Shown piece after piece: positions 22,304 through 34,312 of a stretch of 64,000 nt of DNA (positions are counted from its first letter, which is position 1; each line of letters opens with the position of its first letter). The position numbers were made by a program, and so were the translations under genes. Source of the stretch: Lepas anatifera (taxonomy: Eukaryota; Arthropoda; Thecostraca; Lepadidae); the NCBI GenBank assembly GCA_034440635.1, contig JAOTON010001930.1, positions 705,321 through 769,320 of the forward strand, written 5' to 3'. Under the pieces are notes generated by a model. The model was given only the letters and a program-made list of their open reading frames with translations. It was not told where the DNA came from and did not search any database.

Positions 22304-22737
22304 TGCCTGTGTCGCTGACATCGACGATTCAGGCGCCCTCGAACGCCGCAGCCGATCTCGCTCCCCACTGATGTCCGCTGGAATCGGTCTTCCATCGTCC
22401 ATGACGCCGCTGGATTGTGCCCCTCGTGATGTAGCCACCGGGCTGTCGGTCTCACTCGGCGATGCAGTGAACAAGCAGAATCGTTTGTTTGTCTTAGGAG
22501 AGAAAGGAGCACAGTCAGTCGCTCAGCACAGGTTCCAGCCAACAACGAGATGCTGGTTAAAGTTGAGTGGCTCGGCATCTAATAGACGCTGATTTGTCTT
22601 TGGTCAATGCAAAATTGGGACTATTCGGCAACACTTTCAAGAGATTAGTAGCAAGATTTTGGCATTTGCCCTTCAAATAAATTTTCTTTCTTTCTATCCG
22701 CCATTTCGTTTGCAGAGGCCAGATTGTAAACCACAAG
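22304..22737. other. Upstream region of the actin (-) promoter
   Basis: Moderately GC-rich to about 22540, then AT-rich. Probably contains promoter-proximal elements. No gene recognised. Confidence 0.4.
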
Positions 22738-23748
22738 CTAACCCGCGCCCCAGCGGGCCTTCGAGCCACCTTCGCCCTGGTGGAGGGTGTTTGAACACCG
22801 TCCCCTCCCCCGCGCCCTTGAACTCAGCCCCTATGCGGAGTAGCGAAGAAACGCGAAGAAACGTTGGTGCATAGCTCATACCTGTTCATAACTAAATTAT
22901 TTCAGTCACTTTTTGGCTCTGGTCAATATTAGCATCTTGACAGGTCAAAGAAGGTGGCATTTTGAGTAGAGTCTAGTTGAGTCTAGCATCTGACAGAGTT
23001 GAGTTAGAATCATTTTCAGGCACCATTCGCTTTCTCTAGTCACGGTGAATCGAATGATGTATAATATGACCATACTACGTCAAAACACAACAATGACCTG
23101 ACGTCAAGTCAACTCAAGGTCACTTTGTAACTTATCGTGGTCAATATGCATATAAATCGACTTGCAATATCAATCCAAACGCAATTATATCAAGATAAAA
23201 GCTGCATCATCATTACATGCAAATTTATTGAACTAAGTCTGAAAACTGCTTAAGAAGCCCCAGATAACCTCTCAGAGGTCACAGGTCAAAAACTGAAACA
23301 TGAACCTGGAAAGGGACCCAGGATATTACAATTTGGAGAGTATGAAGGTAGTCTCAGCTGTATCTACACATACAGCCCAATTTGTTTTTCCCATGTACTT
23401 CCAATTGAGAGGTCATGGTCCGTACTTGACCTTAGGCCATCGATATGAAACATCCCGGAAAATGTGTTGTAGCATTCGGTAGGCTCATTATGTGGTATAC
23501 GTTTCAATCCGGTAGATTCACCCATTTCTTACTTATGCCACCTTAAACATTTTTGGAGTTGAGGTCACTTGACTCGTACTGGTGACCTGGCTTGAGATGA
23601 CCCAACCCCAAAAAAATTTGGGGAAAACTGCAGAATTGATCAAGGATAAGGTACGCCAAGTACGGCGGCGCGGAGGGCCGCCGTTTTTTGTGGCACCTGA
23701 AAAACCCGAGGGGGTTTTTTAAACACCCCCCACCGAGGCGAGGGTTAA
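22738..23748 (+). mobile_element. Family E TTAA element, copy 1
   Basis: About 1.0 kb, from CTAACCCGCGCCCCAGCGGG to the complementary GAGGCGAGGGTTAA. Palindromic GGGTGTTTGAACACC lies at 22785-22799, and a GGCGGCGC hairpin and G-run block near the right end. The interior carries several AGGTCA motifs. It lies about 0.5 kb upstream of the actin (-) start site. Confidence 0.8.
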
Positions 23749-24132
23749 GATATATCATCATCAAAGTCCTATTGTGTTTTTCGCATTTGCTCTTACAGGC
23801 GCTCGAGTTGGGCTTCTGCTCAACCCCCTCGGGATTCACCCCTAATCAATGTAGAGGTCTGGATGTAAACCCAGTGTGTTGCTTGTAATGAGAGCTCATG
23901 ATTTATCAAATGGTCTGGCCTTAAACTATAAGGCCACCATCCAGGCTGGGTTAAATATAGGATGGTTACCTCAACGGCCGATTCCGCCGCTTTCGCTGCT
24001 ATCAATCTAAATAGATGTAAATTATCACCTATGCCACATTGGTATTATCAAAGGGGCAATTCAGAGTATACTTTAATTCTATTTATATGCCAGACAGATA
24101 TATGGTCTATCTAGCCAACGTGTGAAGAAACA
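23749..24132. other. Spacer between E elements
   Basis: No feature recognised. Confidence 0.4.
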
Positions 24133-25331
24133 TTAACCCTTGCCCCGGTGGCGGGTACGAGCCACCTTCGCCCTGGTGGAGGGGCTAAAAAAAGACCCCC
24201 ACGATCTCAAAAACCAAGAGAGCTAGAAATAAGCGCAAAACGGCAATCGAAAACTCTTCAAAAATTATGCCAAAAATAAATGGGTCATTCTTCTCTTCAG
24301 GTCAATATCAAGGTCACTAGAGATAAAAATTTGTCAAAATCGCTAATATGAGGTATACTAAGAAAACCTCATATATATCAGAAACTATGATAACTAGCAA
24401 CATTTTTTTAATACCATTTGGAAGCTCTTGAGTTGCTCTTTTATTAAAACACCAATTATTGTCGTCTTAGGTCAAAGTCTAGGGAGCTACAGGTCACTGA
24501 ATATTGGGAATGTTCTTGGGAATGTTCATAGCCACCCATGCATAAGGGCGTTTCCTTTTTCGCTAATATTTTCCAAAACACACCAGATATAGCCATAGTT
24601 GTTGAACCATTGCAATCCTCTCATCAATACGAATCAAATTATATATAATATTACTATGCCAGGTCAAATTTCAAAAATTTGACCTAACCCAGGACAATGG
24701 TCTGACCCAACTTGACCTGGTATAATCATGATGTATATCATTTGACTTGCAGTGGCTATATAAAGACTGGTGACAAAATAAAAGTTCTATCTTTTGTATT
24801 GAAAATTTATTGAGTACAACACCAAAAAATTATTATTTGACCTAAGGTGACCTTTCAAAGGTCACAAGTCAAAATGTTTGGCGTCAACTTCAGGAATGGG
24901 CTAAGAACAGATCGTAACCGATTTTTGAAATTGATTCCATCCATACCTACTGAGAGAAGCTCATTTCGTGATTTTCCCCATGTATTGACAATTGGGAGTC
25001 ATGCTCTGCACATGACCTTAGGTCACCAATATAAAAAATCCCGGAACATATGTTGTAGCTCCTGGTGGGCCCAATATGTGGTAGGATTTTCAACTTGATC
25101 GATTAACCCTCCTTTTAGTTATGCAGTCCTAAGCATTTTTTGAGGTGAGGTCACTTCACCTGGCCTGGTGACCTGACCTGATATGACCTTGAGCTCAAAT
25201 TTTCAGGAAAGATGTAAAAATGATACAGAAAGAGCTAGACGAAGTTTGGTGGCGCTGCGCGCCGGCGTTGTTTGGTTTATTTGGAAAAACCCGAGGGGGT
25301 TCTAAAAAGACCCCCACCCGGGAGAAGGTAA
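24133..25331 (+). mobile_element. Family E TTAA element, copy 2
   Basis: Left end TTAACCCTTGCCCCGGTGGC, right end ACCCCCACCCGGGAGAAGGTAA (degenerate). The body parallels copy 1, with the same order of AGGTCA-containing blocks and the near-end GGCGCTGCGCGCCGGC hairpin. Confidence 0.7.
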
Positions 25332-25430
25332 AGGTAGGGAGCTGCCCACAGACTTAAGGCATATTTGTGATTACTAAACCCTCTCTCCTGCCCTTTCCCT
25401 GAAACCCTCTTTGACTTCCATGTTTAACAT

Positions 25431-26290
25431 TTAACCCTCGCGCCGGTGGGGGTGTTTGAACACCCCCTCAGGTTTTTCCAGCGGCACGAGAAACAGCGGC
25501 GCGAAGCACCGCCGTACTTGCCACACCTTATTCTTAATTGATTTCCAAAACGAACCCACTAATTTCAAGGTTGAATCATCGCAGATCAGGTCACCAGTGC
25601 CGGTCAAGTGAGCTCACTTCCAAAAATTTTACGGTTGCATAAGTAATAATGGGTGAATCTATCGGATTGAAACTTATACCACACAATGGCCCTTCGAGTA
25701 TTACAAAATGTGTTCCGGGATTTTTCATATCGATGACCTAGGGTCAGGTAAGGATCTGACCTCTCCATTGGAAAAAATGCATTTGGAAAACAGGAATTGG
25801 GCTGTAGTTGTGTAGATACAGCTGCGAATGTCTTCATTTTCTTCAAATCTTAGTATCATGGGCCCCTTTCCAGGTTATTGTTGCAATTTGTGACCTATGG
25901 GCCTGTGCGAGGTCATCTAGGATTATTTAAGCAGGTTTCAGACTTGGTTCAATAACTTTGCAGGAAATGGTGATAAAGCTTTTATTCTGATACTTTTACG
26001 TTTTGATTGCTAATTCAAGTCGATTAATGTGCATATCGTCTATGCTAGTCTGGATAGTGACCTTGATCTGACCTTACGTCAGGTCATCTTCATGTTTTGA
26101 CCTAGTATGCTCATATTATACATCATTCAATTCGACGTAACGAGAAGAAGTGAATGACACCAAAATGATTCTTACTCCCCTTCTTAGACGCTGGAGCCCG
26201 GAAACTTTTCTCTAACATGCCACCTTCTTTGACCTGTCATTACCTAAATATTGACCTGAGCCAAAAAATGACCGATTGAAGTGCAACATA
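25431..26290 (-). mobile_element. Family E TTAA element, copy 3 (inverted, inner end lost)
   Basis: Starts with TTAACCCTCGCGCCGGTGGG and the palindrome GGGGGTGTTTGAACACCCCC (25448-25467), then the body in reverse order relative to copies 1 and 2. The far terminus is missing. Confidence 0.7.
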
Positions 26291-26944
26291 ATTACTAATT
26301 TATCAATGTTGGTAATCACCTTAAGATATGTTTATTAGAAGCTACCTCAGTTTGTCCAACGCTGATATATTCTGTAGTGTTTCATCAGGGCTCAGGATCA
26401 TGATAGACTGAGACGTTGTTCTGACCATATTCTCAAGTACCAGATGGACAATTGAGTACTGTTGGCGATTACATATTTGGACATTGTCCTCCTTCAGAGT
26501 CTTAATGACAAAGTAAGTAGAAAAAATCGTCATAATTCATCGCAAAATTGCCGACATCGGATCTGTGCTGTACCAGAATACATAACACTGGTCAACAGCC
26601 AAAATGGATCCGGCACGTGAACACCTGTTACTGCCTATTTCGATACCGCTGATTTCAAATTTAGTAACCGTTTTTGCCATCGGACATCGTTTCTTCTCCA
26701 GAGCATACCTGTTGTATAGCCCCTACACTTTCCACGCACTGTCATCAGCCTAGCCTTTTGTGGAAAAATATAGATCAAGGATGTCGAGAATCCGGATTAT
26801 CTGCACTCAGAAAATGCAGCTTATCAAGATACATGTGAATTTATTGCAAGACTACCTGGCATTCAAGTGCATAAACATTGTACATTAAACAAGGTTTGCG
26901 CTCGGTCGCACAAGCTCGCCGGTATTGTAGACCGAGAGGTGACG
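26291..26944. other. No feature recognised
   Basis: AT-rich spacer without repeats or exons that I can identify. Confidence 0.4.
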
Positions 26945-27485
26945 TCGCAACATTATATGATGAGGATTTTATGTCAGAGTCACCTCCCTTGAAGGTTGAG
27001 TCTAAGTAAAAAGTCACAGGTCAAGGTCATACCACCATTTCAAGGTCATTGACCCTAGTGCCTTTGGTCGGATGATGCCGCCTAATATGACGTATATCAT
27101 GCTATGACGTCATACGCTAGGTCACTCAATCTTGAGCTCAAAGTCGCAGGTTCAAGACAAAGGCCATGGGTCAAGGTCAAATCTTATTTTCCGCCCGACA
27201 GTTGCCATAGTGCTAGTTGCAGTACACGTTATAGGCAAAATGTAATATTTTGACGTCAAAGGTCAATGGCCTTAACGACCTTGGCCTAAAAGTTTCAGAG
27301 AACATTGCCTCAGACCTTTCCTCTATTACTTTAGGCCACTTTCTCTCCATATCCGGCTTCTCATCGCATAATCACGGCATTTTCCAATGGCTACCCTGCA
27401 CATACAGAATTTGACTTATATGGCTTCGTTTTACCTTGAATATATTGACCTAGGTCTATGAAAATCGGGTTTAAGGTAGAATACC
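26945..27485 (+). repeat. Dispersed repeat J, copy 1
   Basis: Aligns by eye along about 0.5 kb with 44550-45060. Shared landmarks are TCAAGGTCATTGACCC, the CRE palindrome in GCTATGACGTCATA, CCCGCCCGACAGTT-like words and TATATTGACCTAGGTC. Ends are not defined and no coding content is seen. Confidence 0.6.
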
Positions 27486-29293
27486 CTAGCCTCCACAAAC
27501 ACCTAAACGTTAATTTTCCTAGACCTCTTGGGTTTTGTACTGTCAATATCACTGATGCCAAGTAGGCATCGATATTGTGATACAGTAGGCTTGTACAAAG
27601 ACGACACACAGACATGCTGGATCTCAAAATTCTGATCTGATACGGCATTTCTGCTGCCAGATTCGTGTTCAGCGCCACAAATTACCTTAGAAACGGACTA
27701 TTTTATATTGGATCCACGACAAAAGGTAAATTTTGTTGACCAGTGTAATCAATGATTTCACCCGATTTTCCATTCCAGATTTGGGACTAAATATTCCCAT
27801 GTTCAAAACCAACACCGTCAGATCATCTTTCTAACACGGCAGCTGTCCATATGGCTTGAAGGCGTTCAGCTGAGAGCGAAAGTCAGGCTTGGCAAACGCC
27901 CTCTGTTTGGACTACCCCTGCCAGGACGCGCAGGAGCCCTCTCAGAATAGTTCGGCGCCGCTCACACATATCCAGCCGCCAGGCTGCTGAACCGAACTCC
28001 TGGCTCCTGCGTGTATTTGCCTAGGTCGATGCAGAAACTGTTTTTTACATGACTGCTGAGCCTCACTCTGTAATGAAGAAGAGAATCAATAATTTTGACT
28101 GGACTACTATTTGTATTCGCTTGGCTGTGCTCTAGCTTGCAGTGGTTTGAGCCTAGCCCATGAATTCGCATTTGCTTTCAAATATACTTTAGCATGTAAT
28201 CAGTTGTTTTTGTTTTGCGTCTAAGCAATGGCATTGGCGTTCGGATGGCCACCTGGTGCAGTGTGATATGAGTCTGTCATTACCGACACATGCTTCCATA
28301 ATGATACCATACACGTCTTCAGCTGCGATGCGAAAGTGTTCTTGTTACTGCGAGGGTTAAAAGCTAGGCTTCTTTTTACCAATATTTAGATAAGAATAAG
28401 GTATATGGCTTCTTTAACACATTAATTTCTATATTTTTAACGATATGATTTCGATAAGCGTTAATGCATCATTTTCAACCGATAGTGGAAGCAAAAATAG
28501 GAGCACTTGGCAGCAGTATCTAAGGGCAAAAGTCACCAGCATTTTTTTATATAATTAACTGTCAGTTTTCGGATTTCCCAAAGAGGTAAAAGTGACCACG
28601 GTTACGGAAGTAGAACGGAGCCGGTAAAAAGCAGTTACAGCCACTATGACTAACCGCGGCCATGTCAGCAGCGCTGACGTGGCAGAAAACTATGCGGACC
28701 ACACGCCAATACTGCTCCTGCCTCCATCGCCACAGCGGCGCAGACTACGGTACTGAATACGACGACATCGAGATAAATGCACAACTACCTGATATCTAGA
28801 TACTGTTGATTGAGTACTGATTCTGCCCCTGTTTATAACGAAGGTTAGAAAAAACGCAAACTGGTGTTACATCCCGTCTAAGAAAAAATAATAAAAAACA
28901 GCCTGGGCAAAAACCAATGTCAAGTTGGGGAAGCGTGACATTCCCAGTCCACTTACACACCGCCACCGGCTAACTAAAGAGCGATGCGGCCGCTGCTTAT
29001 TAGATTGGCGTTGGAGAAAATATAAATATGACATTTTTGCGTGGTAAGAGCCAATTTTATCGTATTCAGTAACCAGCTGTTCCAAGTTAAAACACACTAC
29101 CTCTCCATAACTCTGCCGCCCCACTTCGTCAGCCCTCCCCCGAAACGAAAATACTGGGTGCGCACCTGGAGAAAAACACGGGTTATGTGTTTCTTGGTTG
29201 TGCTGGGCGAAAAGCCGCAGACCCCGTCGTATTGGGCGGAGCAGTGGCATTCGCAGGGTAATCGTGTTATGGCACAGCAGCAGCCCAGATTAT
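27486..29293. other. No gene recognised
   Basis: Mixed-composition spacer. A short GC-richer patch at 28600-28780 could be regulatory, but nothing specific supports it. Confidence 0.35.
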
Positions 29294-29600
29294 TGTGTCA
29301 TGCGGTACAGCAGGTGATCAGGTATCGAGGTGGGATCGTGTCATGCGGCACAGCATTATTCGGGTATTGTGTCATGCGGCACAGCATTATTCGCAGGTGT
29401 ATTGTGTCATGCGGCACAGCAGTGTCCGCAGGTCTACTGTGTCGTGCGGCACAGCAGCATCTGCAGGTCTATTGTGTCATGCGGCACAGCACGTATCATG
29501 GATTGAGCTGTGTTGTGCGTCACAGCACTTATTATGAATTCAACTGTGCTGTGCGGAACAGCTGGTGTCGCGGGGCCGATCGTTTCGCGCGCCACAGCAA
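29294..29600 (+). repeat. Minisatellite of 35-36 bp period with a conserved 15-bp core
   Basis: Nine units with core TCATGCGGCACAGCA begin at 29298, 29341, 29372, 29407, 29442, 29477, 29513, 29549 and 29585. The last three are degenerate. Intervals are 43, 31, 35, 35, 35, 36, 36 and 36 bp. The core with its leading TGTG forms a TGTG/CACA dyad. Linkers vary but share GCAGGT(C/G)TA, so they are diverged repeats rather than unrelated spacers. Confidence 0.85.
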
Positions 29601-29973
29601 CTACCGAACTTACAAGCTACCACCAGGCGCGTATTGGTCATAACATTTCTGCTTATCAAACCCCAATAATTTGTAGTAATATATCTAGCCTCCTGCTTGC
29701 GGGACAAAGAAGTATTCGTAAGCACAAGTTGGGCTTATTTCTATTAATGGGGCCTGCCTTATCTCTCACCTTGGTAAGCTGTGTACTTGCAAGGAATTAG
29801 ATGAGTGTGTCACCACATTTTAATGACAGGAGAGCCTCAGGTGATTGCAAGTGCCTTAACATCCAGGCATTCAGTGCATGGCCGCAATACGCGGCAGTTC
29901 TGCCAACTACAAACGCCCATGATAAGAACGGAGGCAGGAAGGAAACGATTTTTATATTTGACCGTGTCTACTT

Positions 29974-31824
29974 TTAACACGCGCATTGACGGGGGCGGGT
30001 ACCGCCCCCCTCGGGTTTTTCGGAGTTAGTAGAAAACGGCGGCGCGTAGCGCCGCCGTACTTGGTATACCTTTTCATCATTTTTACAACTTCTGTGAAAA
30101 TTTTAAGGTTAGGTCATCTCAGGTCAGGTCACCAGAACAGGTCAAGTGACCCGACCTCAAAAAGTTGAACCCGCGCCCCACCGGGTCCGGCGCCACCTTC
30201 CCCACCGGGGGCCATCGATGGCTCCCCCTCTAACTCCGAAAATATGGGCGTTAGCGCAAATCTGCAAAGTGCAATAGAAAGCTCGCGTGAATTCAGTAAG
30301 AAATTACTTCGCATGTTTTAGTGCTCAGGTCAATGGTTTGACCTCCAGAGGTCAATTAGGTCAAGATCGGCTATTTTCACTCAAATATGCAATGATTAAG
30401 CAAACTGGGCATAACTCTTATGTCATTAGAGCTATTGAGGCCTCGTAAAGTACATTTGATGGCAAATTGCCAGTACTTTTTCCGCTATGTGGAACGTAAA
30501 GACCTCCCGCCAGTGGTTTGACCGCCAGAGGTCACCTCGTGACCTAATATGACCTGAGGTCACGAAAGGTCAAAAGTGACCTTGCCGTATATCAAATGAA
30601 AGCCAGTGACGAGACAAACACGATGGTGTTTGTTTCACCGCTCTAGCTCAATTAGGTCAAAGTTATTGTCAAAATACTGTTTTTGACCTCTGGTGACCTT
30701 GGATGACCTTGGAAAAGTCAAAGGGCAAATATGACCCCTGGGATCCGTGAAAGGGTGTCCAAAACGTTGTTCTGAGCAGTCTGAGTATTTGCAATCATTT
30801 TTGTGGCTTTTATATCATGAAATAGCTTTTCCCCATGCTTTGTCAATGGGAAAGGTCGCCTCGTGACCTGACCTCAGGGCACGAAATCGAAAATCCCGGA
30901 CATACACCTTGTAGACCCTGGAGGGGTCATAAAGTGTAGGAAGTTTCAAATCGATCGACTTTGAAATGTAGCTCTTACAGAGCTCTAAAGGTGAAGTGAG
31001 GTGACCTTGGTTGACCTCGTCTTGTGACCTGACCTTGGGTGACCCGGGGTAAAAATTTCAGGGATGATGGGAAAATGATGCAGTGAGAGGTAGGCCCTCA
31101 ACTGCGGTGCTGCGCCTCGTCGTTTTCTGCTATCCCGGAAAAACCTTAGGGGGCCATCGATGGCCCCCCGCTGGGGCGAGGGTTAAGATAGCATAAATCG
31201 GAGCAGGGTGAATTTATCCGATTGAAACTCATATCACATAATGGCCCCACCGAGTTCTCTAACATATGTTCCGGTATTTTTGATATCGATGACCTAAGGT
31301 CAGGTACGCGGCATGACCTCTCCATTGCAAATACATTGGAAAAATGGTTTTACGGAAAACTCAGTAACGGATGGCGATAGAGCATTTATTTTAGCTGCAT
31401 TAGACTCGCCTGGGCTTTGCAGTTCTAATGATATGCATTTTATATAATTTGACCCTGACCTGACCTCAGGTCGGTCAAATCCTTGATTTGACCTAGCAAG
31501 GTCAAATTATATATCATTCGATTCGGCTTGCTAAGAGGATTGATATGGTTTAAGTCGTTTTGTTCTATCTTTACTTGTTCAGATGAAATGGCCGAAAAAC
31601 TGAATTTTACATGTTATCCCTATGACGGGCATGTTTTGACCTCTCGTGACCTTAAATGTGACCTAACAAAAAATGGTACAAATGTTTTCGATGGAGAAGT
31701 GGATGGGCAGCCCAACCCCGTTTACCGTTTTTCGCTACCTACCGTGGTTCTCGAGATCTTAGGGGGCGGGTACCCGCCCCGTCAATGCGAAGCTGGCTCA
31801 GACCCCCGTCAATGCGCGTCTTAA
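29974..31824 (+). mobile_element. Family A TTAA element, copy 2, split by a B element
   Basis: Left part 29974-30164 begins TTAACACGCGCATTGACGGG. Right part 31187-31824 resumes at GATAGCATAAATCGGAGC and ends GTCAATGCGCGTCTTAA. Other A copies read AGTTTAAGATAGC across this point, so a B element entered at that TTAA. Confidence 0.85.
30165..31186 (+). mobile_element. Family B TTAA element, copy 1, nested in A copy 2
   Basis: About 1.02 kb with ends CCCGCGCCCCACCGGG and the complementary GCTGGGGCGAGGGTTAA. The palindrome GGGGGCCATCGATGGC with C run sits just inside both ends (about 30207 and 31149). The left TTAA has become TTGAA. Confidence 0.85.
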
Positions 31825-32137
31825 TGGCCTACCATCTAGTGTCCGAGATGCGCCAACCATCGGTGCATTCAAAATCAGGTTGAAACAACACCTTCTTGAA
31901 CAACAGGCAGAGGAGCGATAGTGATTTGTCAATGGCGGTGTCCCAGGCGAATCCATATTTAACATGCAGTCTACGATGTAATTAATTTATATGAAAGATG
32001 TATGTGGTGGTGCTGTGAATGTAATGCGATGTATGAATGTCTTTTATGTCATTTACAACGTTTTAAATGTCTGACTCGAGATGAAGAATAGCCGTCAAAT
32101 GATGGAATCATCTCATGACGTGAAACACAAATACAAA
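31825..32137. other. Spacer with a possible RT remnant
   Basis: The first 100 bases read, in one frame, SVRDAPTIGAFKIRLKQHLL, which resembles the C-terminal ending often seen in non-LTR retrotransposon proteins. Too short for a firm call. Confidence 0.3.
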
Positions 32138-33185
32138 TACACGCGCCCCGCTGGTCCCTGGCATGACGCGCCCCGCTGGGGTCCCTGGCATGACGCGCCC
32201 CGCTGGGGGCGTTTTTCACCCCGCCCCCTCCGTATCTCATTCCCCACGAAAGCTAAAGGAAAATTATGGGCGGCGTTCAAAAGCTCTTGACAAGACGAAG
32301 AGATTTTATAAGTATAATTTTTATGTCAGGTCAATATTGAGGTCGGCATAGGTCAAAGAAGGTTCCATAGGCTTACAACAGAGCAGTGTACGTTTCTCTC
32401 TCGCTAGATCTGTCCTCAGGGGGCCTAGAGCAAATCTTTATGCATCACTAGATTCCTCTCATCGCGGCAAATCTAATGATGTATAATATGACCCTGCTAC
32501 GTCAAATAGTGAAAATGACCTGACCTCGAGCTAGGTCAGGGTCACAGAGTGACCTGGTATGGTCATGTTGCATATCAATTGACTCTCCGTGACAATATAA
32601 TCATAATGCAAGCAAAATGGGAGCTTAATCTCAATTCAGTGAGAAGTTATTGGCAAAACAATCACTCCATGCTCCCGTGACCTGACATGACCTCTGAGAG
32701 GTCAGATGCTCAAAAACTCAACTTGATGGTCAAGATCGTGGTAAGAATAGGCGGTTTAAGGATTTTCAGCTTTATCTATGCAGTATTTACTGAAAAGGAG
32801 CCCATTCTATTTTTCACCCTAGACTTATAATGGGGTGACCAAAAAATTGACCCCAGCTTAGGTCAACAATATCGAAATTCCGAGATAACAGATTTGTAGA
32901 CCCCAATGACCTTATAATATTGTGGAAGTTTCAAACTGATCGGTTTACTGATGTTCTTTGGGCACCGCTTCAAACTCGTGATTTTAGGTTTTGAGGTCGA
33001 GTCACTTGACCTTGAATAATTCCTTGACCTGAATGACCGTAACTCAAAAATTTCGTCGGATGTGTAAAATTGATCAGGAATAAGGTACTGTAGGTTTCGT
33101 TATCCTGCATCTCTTAGTTTTTTAGTTATTTGGGACAAACCAGGGGTGGGGGCGAATTTAGCCCCCCCAGCGGGACGCGTGTTAA
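32138..33185 (+). mobile_element. Family D TTAA-type element, copy 2
   Basis: The left end is an array of about three 27-bp units, each with GACGCGCCCCGCTGGGG and TCCCTGGCAT. The right end is AGCGGGACGCGTGTTAA. The body has AGGTCA-rich segments parallel to those of A and E. The left TTAA is not preserved. Confidence 0.75.
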
Positions 33186-33477
33186 CCCAGAGGTGCAATA
33201 CCGATAATTGGAGGGAAAACAACAAACCTATGAGGAAATAATTAAAACATAATGACATAATGGTAAGCTATTTGAAAGCCTTTTTTGCAGGTCATTCAAC
33301 CTGCATCGTAGCATCGCGCTCATTGTTGAGGCAATAGGCACCTAATAACTGTGCCTATGCTGCCGTAACAGCTTGCTGAGAGTTCGCTTAATTGAAATTT
33401 ACAAACTGGGAGCGCCCAGAGCCGTGGTTGCCGGGCTTCCGGAAAGAGGAGAGGGAGGGGGCAGCCACACACGGTCC

Positions 33478-34312
33478 TTAACGCGCGCATTGACGGGGGC
33501 GGGTACCCGCCCCCTCGGGTTTTTCGAGATAGTAGAAACGGCGGCGCGTAGCGCCGAGTACTTGGTATACCTTTTCCTCATCATTTTTACAACTTCTGTG
33601 AAAATTTTAAGGTTAGGTCATCTCAGGTCAGGTCACCAGTACAGGTCAAGTGACCCGACCTCAAAAAAGTTTAAGATAGCATAAGTCGGAGCAGGGTGAA
33701 TTTATCCGATTGAAACTCATATCACATAATGGCCCCACCAAGTTCTCTAAAATATGTTCCGGTATTTTTGATATCGATGACCTAAGGTCGGTACGACGCA
33801 TGCTCTCTCCATTGGAAATACATGGGAAAAATGGTTTTTACGGAATAACTCAGTAACGGATGGTGATAGAGCATTTATTTTAGCTGCATTAGACTCGCCT
33901 GGGCTTTGCAGTTCTAATGATATGCATTTTATATAATTTGACCCTGACCTGACCTAGGTCAGGTCAAATCCTTGATTTGACCTGGTAGCTTAAATTATAT
34001 ATCATTCGATTCGGCTTGCTAAGAGGATTCATATAGTTCAAGTCGTTTTGCTATATCTTTACTTGTTCAGATGTAATGCCCCAAAACTGAATTTTCATGT
34101 TATCCCTATGACGGGCATGTTTTGACCTCTCGTGACCTTAAATGTGACCTGACAAAAAATGGTACAAATGTTTTCGATGGAGAAGTGGATGGGCAGCCCA
34201 ACACCGTTTACCGTTTTTCGCTACCTACCGTGGTTCTCGAGATCTTAGGGGGGCTGGTACCCGCCCCCCGTCAATGCGAAGGTGGCTCAGACCGCCTCAA
34301 TGCGCGTGTTAA
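33478..34312 (+). mobile_element. Family A TTAA element, copy 3
   Basis: Complete 835-bp copy from TTAACGCGCGCATTGACGGG to TCAATGCGCGTGTTAA, with the palindrome GGGGGCGGGTACCCGCCCC at 33495-33514. Confidence 0.85.

Noticed and set aside
29294..29600. CRISPR array
   Set aside because: The context is animal DNA, there are no cas genes, the spacers share words with each other, and core spacing varies from 31 to 43 bp. A minisatellite explains it.
29974..30168. Open frames in A, B and E elements (recurring LPTVVLEILGG and PRGFF words)
   Set aside because: The same peptide words recur because the elements repeat. Frames are interrupted by the palindromic ends and show no coding pattern.
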